Below are positions 34,253 through 40,270 of a stretch of DNA of 40,270 nt, one piece after another; within the stretch, counting starts at the first letter, position 1; every line of letters begins with the position of its first letter. Source of the DNA: an uncultured Granulosicoccaceae bacterium (GTDB taxonomy: Bacteria; Pseudomonadota; Gammaproteobacteria; Granulosicoccales; Granulosicoccaceae); assembly GCA_938035525.1 (NCBI GenBank), contig CALHOI010000001.1, forward strand, positions 1-40,270, in the 5' to 3' direction. The notes beneath the pieces were generated by a model. The model did no database searches and was not told where the DNA came from. It worked only from the letters and a program-made list of their open reading frames with translations. The translations under genes were made by a program, and so were the position numbers.

Positions 34253-36385
34253 CTACGCAATATTTAAATGCGCGACAATATCATTGATTTCCAAATCCAG
34301 CTCGCTAGCCGTTTGACTCGCTTGTCGTAACCACTCTATCGTTTCAACAACCGAGTCGGCCGTGGCGTTGCCACCGCTTAGATGCTCATCAATGGTGGCT
34401 TGTGTTTCCCCAACGTGAATTTCGGTGAGCACATCTTCTTGAGATTTTCCTGAAAATTGCGCTAACACCTTGCTTGGTGTGTTGCTATTTCCGGTTTCAA
34501 CGGGACTATATACGTCAGACCATGCCATTAGTTTCATGCGTGTCTGATCAGCCTGCTTCAGCACGTCGTTTGTGGGTTTGTTTTGCCATTCAGAGCCACA
34601 TATCCAAAGTAACTTACGCAATGAGTCTGCGGCTTTTTGCAGAACTTTAAGTTCGCTGATGTATGTGCTTCTAAAATCATTCCATTGACCAAGTGCGCTG
34701 GCAGCAATCGATTCTGACTCAAGGACTTCGCTTATTTCCTGTGCGTACTCAACTGTTCCGCTCAGTGCGTTCCAGTCGGTGCGTAATCCTCGGTACCCAG
34801 GCCCCAGGGCCATACGGTATTCAACGTTATTGACAAACAGTTCTCTAAAACGCAGCACTTTGGCAAGCTTGCCCAGCAGGCTTCTGTGTTCCGGTGTCAG
34901 GCTAGTGGGTTTTTCGATGCTGAATTCCATGAATTGTCGGCGCGCATTAAAATAATCGGCATCAACAATGTCTGGCTCCTCGTCCAGGCTGCCACCTAAT
35001 TCGCCAATAAGGCTGAGCAACTGCTTTTTTGCCGGTACTTTATCGAGTACGAATGTGTTTTGCAGCGTGCTTAGCTCATCTTCAATGAGACCAGCCTGAT
35101 GTTTGGCTCGTTGCAGTAAAGCTGGGGTTGTAGCGAAACACAAATCGCTGTGTTTGAATTGATCAATGGTCAGTGGTGCTTTGTCTATTAGTTCGATAAC
35201 CCCGGCTAGCCGAATCAAATGTCGCGCTGAAATACCGGGCAGATCGAGTACCTGCGTAACCAGTTTTGATTCCATGGCCTTGGTTACTCTGCCAGTCCAT
35301 TTGAGCATATTGTCTGGTAAGCCGGGCAAGTGTTGAAACTCAACGCGTGACAAACCGGCACCACTAAGCTTTTTAGAGTACTCGTGTAAATTGGATACAG
35401 CGCCTGCTGCTTCGTTGGCAGCGCTGGGCAGAGCCTGCTCGCCACTGTCCTCGATACGGTAATCTTTAATCAGATTAAGCACGCTATGCAGTTGTTGCAA
35501 ATTTTTGTTATCGGTAATGGCTTTCGCAAGAGAGCTGTCAAATAACTTGGGCAGGGCAGGCAGCATAGCCTGGCTCTGTACACTCGCAGCATTTGATATT
35601 GGTGGCGCTGAGTTGCCCAATGCAATATCAAATTGCAGTTCAACGTTATCAACTTCACTAATGGATTGAGCAAGCTGCGCAAAATAATCTTGTAGTGGTA
35701 AGTCCGGGTTGAACTCGGGTAAAGTAAATTCAGCGTGTTCGTTGCACCATTCACTAAGCGCTTTGTTAATGTCCGGAACCGGGCCGTCTAATCTAATTTC
35801 GTATTCAATGTCCGCCTGGTCGTCTATCTCGTTATCTGGCGCTGTGTTAGCGCTGTTGGAATCCAATCGCGCGTCTGCTGCGTTGGCTTTGCGAATTAAG
35901 GTGGCAGGGTAGAACAGCAATGGTGCGCGACGTGCCAGCGAGTTTTCATCGCTGTCAGTAAAATTCAGAAACCCGGCCGTCAGGTACAGTCGTTTAACAC
36001 CAGCGTGTTTAACCAAAGCGTTCTCGACTTGTATGCTTTTGCAGCACGCTATCAGTTCAGCCTGAGAATGTTGAGTCAGTAAATTTGCACGGCTGCGTGG
36101 ATGCTTTCTCTGTCTGCGCTGTTGCAAGGAGCTCGGTGCACTGGGCTCGTTTTGGTGAATCACCGGTTCATCGCTTGGGTGCGCAGGTTGACCCTGATCA
36201 GCAATGAGGTCAAAGCCGCCGTTTTCAGCCGCCAGCACATCTGCCAAGGCCAATGGGGAATGCGGGTAAAGCAATATATCACCATCGCGCATCAGCCAAG
36301 CGAGCGCGCGTTGAGCTACCCCTTTTCGGTCGCTGCGACGACGAGCAAGGCTCTGGTCGGACTGGTTACCCTTCAAAACTTCCAC
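34253..36385 (-). CDS. Large protein of unknown function with a DUF4011-like segment
   Basis: This is a 710-residue soluble protein with no signal peptide or membrane helix. Residues about 100-165 contain LTQHSQAELIACCKSIQ, then LYLTAGFLNFTD and RRAPLLFYPATLIRK. These resemble the DUF4011 region found at the N-terminus of large superfamily 1 helicases in some defense-linked proteins. No Walker A/B or other helicase motif follows. The rest is mostly helical and polar, with a low-complexity Asp/Asn-rich stretch near residues 180-195. It could be a stand-alone adapter or a DUF4011 protein that lost its helicase. The start ATG at 36385 follows an ordinary spacer. The family link is tentative. Confidence 0.55.
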   Translation of the reverse strand: MEVLKGNQSDQSLARRRSDRKGVAQRALAWLMRDGDILLYPHSPLALADVLAAENGGFDLIADQGQPAHPSDEPVIHQNEPSAPSSLQQRRQRKHPRSRANLLTQHSQAELIACCKSIQVENALVKHAGVKRLYLTAGFLNFTDSDENSLARRAPLLFYPATLIRKANAADARLDSNSANTAPDNEIDDQADIEYEIRLDGPVPDINKALSEWCNEHAEFTLPEFNPDLPLQDYFAQLAQSISEVDNVELQFDIALGNSAPPISNAASVQSQAMLPALPKLFDSSLAKAITDNKNLQQLHSVLNLIKDYRIEDSGEQALPSAANEAAGAVSNLHEYSKKLSGAGLSRVEFQHLPGLPDNMLKWTGRVTKAMESKLVTQVLDLPGISARHLIRLAGVIELIDKAPLTIDQFKHSDLCFATTPALLQRAKHQAGLIEDELSTLQNTFVLDKVPAKKQLLSLIGELGGSLDEEPDIVDADYFNARRQFMEFSIEKPTSLTPEHRSLLGKLAKVLRFRELFVNNVEYRMALGPGYRGLRTDWNALSGTVEYAQEISEVLESESIAASALGQWNDFRSTYISELKVLQKAADSLRKLLWICGSEWQNKPTNDVLKQADQTRMKLMAWSDVYSPVETGNSNTPSKVLAQFSGKSQEDVLTEIHVGETQATIDEHLSGGNATADSVVETIEWLRQASQTASELDLEINDIVAHLNIA

Positions 36386-36654
36386 AAAATGTTACCGTCT
36401 CATTTTAAGTGTATGTTACGTGGGTGGTTGTATCAGGAATCGGGCCAATACCCCGTCTGGCGTGTGTTCCAGGGCCGATTTTCGAGCATCTACCGGCCCC
36501 TGATCTAAACTTAGTGCGGTAGATGGCGATTCGAGCCGCCCAACGGTGTACACATTGCATGTCTTGAGCCGATAAAGATGGTCTACGACAGTGGAATTTT
36601 TTCCTGGCTTGGGTGTCTTGATAATTAACTATTTGGTAAACAGAGCGGAATTTA

Positions 36655-37611
36655 ATGAAAGATTGGATGCGTATCGCTGGTATCACCAGTAGCGAAATAA
36701 CTGACGAACAAACATTCCGGCGCCGTCGCGCCCTTATACAGGCGGCTACTGCGGCCGGCATGACCGGGTTTATTGGAACGGACGCAATGGCCAAAGAGAT
36801 TGGTCCTATCAGCAAATGGGCCGATAGCGCAACTGAAAAACAAACCACCGAAGAAATTGCCACCACTTACAACAATTTCTACGAGTTGGGCACAGACAAG
36901 GGTGACCCGGTAAAAAACGCTGATAAGCTGATCACCGATCCGTGGAGCGTGGTTGTTGATGGTGAGTGCGATGCACCCGGTACATTCACCTTAGAAGATA
37001 TTTTAAAGCCGCATGCGATCGAAGAGCGAGTCTATCGCCTGCGTTGCGTCGAAGCCTGGTCCATGGTCATTCCATGGAACGGTTTTGCGTTGGCAGATTT
37101 ACTGAAACGGTTCAAACCTAATTCAAACGCAAAGTACGTGTCTTTTGAAACCCTTAATGATCCTGACCTGCCGGGTATGAAAAGTCGAGTATTGGATTGG
37201 CCTTACAGAGAAGGGCTTAGAATCGATGAAGCCATGCACCCACTGAGTTTTATGGCTATCGGAATGTACGGCAAAGAGATTCCGGGTCAGAACGGTGCGC
37301 CTATGCGATTGGTTGTACCATGGAAGTACGGTTACAAAAGCATTAAATCTATTGTGCGTATCAGTTTCACTGAAAAGCAGCCGCAAACTAGCTGGAATAT
37401 GTCGGCTCCTCACGAGTATGGTTTTTATAGCAACGTGAATCCGGAAGTCAGTCATCCTCGCTGGAGTCAGGCGAAAGAGCGCAGGCTTGCAGGTGAAACA
37501 TCCGGGCTTAGCGCGCTCTTCACCAAAAAAATCGACTCGCAATTTATGAACGGTTATGGCGAAGAGGTTGCTGAGTTGTACGCCGATATGGATTTGAAAA
37601 AGTTCTTTTAG
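36655..37611 (+). CDS. msrP: Protein-methionine-sulfoxide reductase catalytic subunit MsrP
   Basis: The 318-residue periplasmic molybdopterin enzyme was formerly called YedY. It carries a twin-arginine signal at about residues 22-50 (FRRRRALIQAATAAG) for folded export. The molybdenum-ligand cysteine lies in VYRLRCVEAWSMVIPW. The segments GQNGAPMRLVVPWKYGYKSIKSI and SWNMSAPHEYGFYSNVNP match the family closely. It repairs oxidised methionines in periplasmic proteins using electrons from MsrQ. The length is near E. coli MsrP (334). It is followed by msrQ on the same strand, as is usual. Confidence 0.95.
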   Translation: MKDWMRIAGITSSEITDEQTFRRRRALIQAATAAGMTGFIGTDAMAKEIGPISKWADSATEKQTTEEIATTYNNFYELGTDKGDPVKNADKLITDPWSVVVDGECDAPGTFTLEDILKPHAIEERVYRLRCVEAWSMVIPWNGFALADLLKRFKPNSNAKYVSFETLNDPDLPGMKSRVLDWPYREGLRIDEAMHPLSFMAIGMYGKEIPGQNGAPMRLVVPWKYGYKSIKSIVRISFTEKQPQTSWNMSAPHEYGFYSNVNPEVSHPRWSQAKERRLAGETSGLSALFTKKIDSQFMNGYGEEVAELYADMDLKKFF

Positions 37612-37693
37612 GGCCGTGAAATTCATCACAAGCTGATTCCTGCATTGCGATCTGCGCGCGGAACCATGCTGTTGTTAGTTGATCTATGGTCTC

Positions 37694-38353
37694 ATGAATA
37701 CTCACAACGAACATATCAGCAACGCCGCCGGCGGTCAGACAATAGGAAGGTCAGCGTTGTCCTTTACTTCGAGTAACAACCGTCTTTTCAAACCCAGCGT
37801 TTTTATAATGCTGAGTTTACCGTTTGTTTATCTGGTTTATGCGGTATTTAACAATCTGCTCGGTGCTAACCCCATCGAAACAATCACGCAGTTCACAGGA
37901 GAGTGGGCGTTGCGTATTTTGTTGCTTAGTCTTGCCATGACACCACTTCGCATGGTGTTGAAAAAACCTTGGCCAATAAGGCTTAGGCGCATGGTGGGAT
38001 TATTTGCTTTTTTCTACGTGCTACTGCATTTGTCCACGTACGCGCTTCTCGATCAACAGCTTGATGTTAGCGCCATCGTAGCGGATATCATTGACCGGCC
38101 ATACATTACCGTCGGGTTTGTTGCCTTTGTGATACTTGTGCCTTTAGCATTAACGTCGACGAAAGGCATGATGAAAAGACTCGGTAAACGGTGGCAGAGC
38201 TTGCATAAAATGGTTTATGTCGCCGCGGTAGCATCAGTAATACACTATGTGTGGTTGACCAGAGGTGATCAACTCGAGCCAATGGTTTATCTGGCTGTGC
38301 TGGTAGGATTACTGTTGTTCCGAGTCAAAAAATTTGTGCCACGAACCGCGTAA
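37694..38353 (+). CDS. msrQ: Heme-binding membrane subunit MsrQ
   Basis: The protein is 219 residues with about six membrane helices of the ferric-reductase-like family (formerly YedZ). Histidines expected to bind heme are seen in VLLHLSTYALL and in LHKMVYVAAVASVIHYVW. It takes electrons from the respiratory chain and passes them to MsrP. The ATG at 37694 is preferred over an in-frame TTG at 37679. The start is about 80 bases after msrP, so the two are likely one operon. Confidence 0.93.
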   Translation: MNTHNEHISNAAGGQTIGRSALSFTSSNNRLFKPSVFIMLSLPFVYLVYAVFNNLLGANPIETITQFTGEWALRILLLSLAMTPLRMVLKKPWPIRLRRMVGLFAFFYVLLHLSTYALLDQQLDVSAIVADIIDRPYITVGFVAFVILVPLALTSTKGMMKRLGKRWQSLHKMVYVAAVASVIHYVWLTRGDQLEPMVYLAVLVGLLLFRVKKFVPRTA

Positions 38354-38391
38354 AAACGAATGGCATAAAAATATCAAGTAAAAATATCAAG

Positions 38392-38421
38392 TAAAAAAAG
38401 GGGACCTTAAAGGTCCCCTTA
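38392..38421 (-). terminator. Rho-independent terminator of mdh
   Basis: On the minus strand AAGGGGACCT/AGGTCCCCTT, a short loop and a run of seven T. It lies 36 bases after the mdh stop. The plus-strand side lacks a T run, so it serves msrQ weakly if at all. A tandem 13-base repeat (AAAATATCAAGTA, twice) sits just outside it at about 38368-38393. Confidence 0.88.
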
Positions 38422-38456
38422 GTCGTTATTGCATTACGGTCTTACAACCTAAACGT

Positions 38457-39440
38457 TTAAGTGTTCAATAAAGCTGCCACCGTATCGCGTTCGTCACGCA
38501 ACTCCTGTTGACTGGCCATCATTTTTTCTTTAATGAAATCACTGACATCAAGATCGCTGATAATGGTGTAGTCGCCATTTTTAATTTGCACCGGAAACGA
38601 ATAAATTAATCCTTCATCAATGCCATAACTTCCGTCGCTGGGTACGGCCATACTCACCCAGTCGCCATCAGGAGTGCCTTGTATCCAGCTGGACATGTGG
38701 TCGATAACTCCGTTCGCTGCGGACGCTGCACTTGAACTCCCGCGCGCTTTAATCACTTCAGCCCCTCGCTTGGCAACCGTAGGAATAAATTCCTCACGTG
38801 CCCAGGTTTGATCAACCATATCGCTGGCGGCTTTGCCGTTTATTGATGCGTAAGATATGTCGGGTACCTGGGTAGTGGAATGATTGCCCCAGATAACCAT
38901 TTTTTGAATATCACCGATGCGCGCGCCTGCTTTGGCGGCCAGCTGTGACAGAGCCCGGTTATGGTCAAGCCGAGTCAGGGCGGTAATGTTGCGAGGGTTA
39001 ATGTTGGGTGCATTGGCTTTTAATATGTAAGCATTGGTGTTCGCAGGGTTACCCACAACACAAACCTTACAATCCGGGTTGCCTACCTCATTAAGCACTT
39101 TTCCCAGTGAGCTAAATATTTTGCCATTGTCTGTTATGAGGTCACTTCGTTCCATGCCAGGTCCGCGGGGTTTAGCGCCGACAAACAACACTGCATCAAC
39201 CTTGTTTAAGGCAACCTTTGGGTCATCAGTGCAAACCACGTCATTTAGCAATGGAAATGCACAATCGTCGAGTTCCATTTTGACCGCCTCAAGCAGGCCG
39301 AGAGCGGGTGTGATTTCCAGCAGGTGTAGGCTAACTGGCTGATCAGGGCCGTAGATTTCGCCGGCAGCAATGCGAAAAAGCATGGAGTAACAGATTTGAC
39401 CGGCCGCGCCTGTGATGGCAATTCGCTTGGGCTGTGTCAT
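38457..39440 (-). CDS. mdh: Malate dehydrogenase
   Basis: The protein is 327 residues from the ATG at 39440, which follows a GAGGAA ribosome site. An upstream in-frame Met would add 54 residues with no match to the family, so it is rejected. The N-terminal NAD-binding loop reads [19 protein letters not shown], the usual form of this enzyme type in many proteobacteria. The Asp/His pair of the active site is in [13 protein letters not shown] and [14 protein letters not shown]. It oxidises malate to oxaloacetate in the TCA cycle. It is divergent from nrdR with about 130 bases between. Confidence 0.96.
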   Translation of the reverse strand: MTQPKRIAITGAAGQICYSMLFRIAAGEIYGPDQPVSLHLLEITPALGLLEAVKMELDDCAFPLLNDVVCTDDPKVALNKVDAVLFVGAKPRGPGMERSDLITDNGKIFSSLGKVLNEVGNPDCKVCVVGNPANTNAYILKANAPNINPRNITALTRLDHNRALSQLAAKAGARIGDIQKMVIWGNHSTTQVPDISYASINGKAASDMVDQTWAREEFIPTVAKRGAEVIKARGSSSAASAANGVIDHMSSWIQGTPDGDWVSMAVPSDGSYGIDEGLIYSFPVQIKNGDYTIISDLDVSDFIKEKMMASQQELRDERDTVAALLNT

Positions 39441-39568
39441 GTTTAGAAAATTCCTCGTAGACGTGGATTGTTGTTCCGTTAAGCGCGAAATAATAACACA
39501 GGGCTTGTGGTAATCTCCCCAGCGACGGCACTGCTGCTCGGTTCCGATTATTCCTAGGAGATGTATAA

Positions 39569-40072
39569 ATGCGCTGTCCCTTTTGCGGTGCAATCGATAC
39601 AAAAGTGGTTGACTCCCGGTTGGTCGGGGACAACGATCAGGTTCGTCGCCGGCGTGAATGCACCGAGTGCGAGGAGCGTTTCACCACATACGAGTCGGCT
39701 GAGTTGAATTTGCCGCGTGTCGTAAAAACCCGCGGAAATCGAGAGCCGTTCTCGGACCAGAAGCTACAGGCCGGATTTCAGAAGGCCCTGGAAAAACGGC
39801 CCGTGAGTGTAGAACTTATTGACGAGGCGGTTGCTCGTGTCCGGCACCGTTGTCTGGTGGCGGGTGAGCGAGAAATTGATGCGCAGCAGATTGGCGGCTG
39901 GGTCATGGAGGAGCTACAACAGCTCGATCAGGTTGCCTATATTCGCTTTGCCTCGGTATATCGCGCTTTCGAGGATGTGGCGGCTTTTCGTGAGGCTATC
40001 GAGACTTTGGAAGCAACGCCAGATCCGCAAAGCGCTGCGAACCAGCTCTCACTCCTGAAGGACAACGAATAG
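39569..40072 (+). CDS. nrdR: Transcriptional repressor NrdR
   Basis: The 167-residue repressor of ribonucleotide reductase genes has an N-terminal zinc ribbon (CPFCG, then CTECEERF) and DNA-binding arginines in [12 protein letters not shown]. An ATP-cone domain follows (about residues 49-139, [16 protein letters not shown]) that senses ATP/dATP. Both parts are intact. The start ATG at 39569 follows CTAGGAG. The gene downstream is not ribD, which often follows nrdR. Confidence 0.97.
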   Translation: MRCPFCGAIDTKVVDSRLVGDNDQVRRRRECTECEERFTTYESAELNLPRVVKTRGNREPFSDQKLQAGFQKALEKRPVSVELIDEAVARVRHRCLVAGEREIDAQQIGGWVMEELQQLDQVAYIRFASVYRAFEDVAAFREAIETLEATPDPQSAANQLSLLKDNE

Positions 40073-40186
40073 CCACTTTTGCATCGCTTGCAATAGCAGC
40101 AAGCAAGTCCGCCAGTTAAGTCTCAGCGCAACTGATGCAGCCATGGCAGACTATAGCTCTGGCACCAAACACGGAAAATCAAGCAA

Positions 40187-40270
40187 TTGTCTACGATCGT
40201 CGTCGCCCGCAAGGGCAATATGGCCTGCATTGCAGCCGATACGCTAACCACTTTCGGTGATATCCGACTG
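40187..40270 (+). CDS. Partial HslV/proteasome-like Ntn-hydrolase, cut by window edge
   Basis: An in-frame TTG at 40187 begins MSTIVVARKGNMACIAADTL, which runs to the edge of the window without a stop. It resembles the start of HslV-like proteasome-type proteases (TTI.. with AADT/GD). If Met is removed, Ser2 or Thr3 would be the N-terminal nucleophile; HslV itself uses Thr2. A GGAAA lies about 10 bases upstream. Only 28 residues are visible, so the family assignment is tentative. Confidence 0.5.
   Translation, partial: MSTIVVARKGNMACIAADTLTTFGDIRL

Noticed and set aside
39441-39602. N-terminal extension of malate dehydrogenase
   Set aside because: 54 extra residues without family match; they overlap nrdR and its ribosome site, whereas the ATG at 39440 has a good ribosome site.

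Overview
The window is chromosomal DNA of mid GC content from a Gram-negative bacterium, most likely a free-living, probably marine gammaproteobacterium. Support comes from the gammaproteobacterial-type PurL (about 1,290 residues with a fused amidotransferase domain), MsrPQ, AqpZ, DUF481 and TonB/BtuB outer-membrane proteins, NrdR, and a one-piece tmRNA with tag ANDDNYALAA. I could not place the genus. No rRNA, tRNA, CRISPR array, prophage or insertion sequence was seen.

Layout. 1-2.8 kb: an MFS transporter converging on a FAD-linked D-2-hydroxyacid dehydrogenase. 3.0-7.9 kb: a tight three-gene set with a GAF-containing HlyD-like adaptor, a fusion of a PqqD-like domain, an M50 site-2 protease and an HlyD region, and a second HlyD-like adaptor. 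This is the best candidate for a poorly described system. 8.1-13.0 kb: a hybrid histidine kinase with two tandem Hpt domains and a REC-GGDEF-EAL regulator with a degenerate GGDEF half. 13.0-18.6 kb, minus strand: a vitamin B12 operon headed by a cobalamin riboswitch, in the order btuB, secreted lipoprotein with a predicted beta-propeller fold, btuC, btuD. No btuF is present and the lipoprotein sits in its place. 18.7-22 kb: a DUF1643 protein, aquaporin Z and a secreted protein with seven 56-residue repeats. 22.2-24.8 kb: an SsuABC/TauABC-like importer. 24.9-27.3 kb: a DUF222-HNH protein and a Gfo/Idh/MocA oxidoreductase. 27.9-29.0 kb: two tiny overlapping DUF1127-like genes and ssrA (tmRNA). 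29.3-34.2 kb: a DUF481 outer-membrane protein and purL. 34.3-36.4 kb: a large orphan protein with a DUF4011-like segment. 36.7-40.3 kb: msrPQ, mdh, nrdR and the start of an HslV-like protease.

How the genes may work together. The B12 operon is a complete outer-membrane plus inner-membrane uptake route except for the periplasmic binding protein. MsrP and MsrQ form the periplasmic methionine-sulfoxide repair pair. The GAF/HlyD/M50 set looks like an envelope machine that recognises a peptide or protein, may cut it in the membrane and may move it across the periplasm. No exporter ATPase, outer-membrane channel or precursor peptide was recognised beside it. The signalling genes just downstream may or may not be linked to it.
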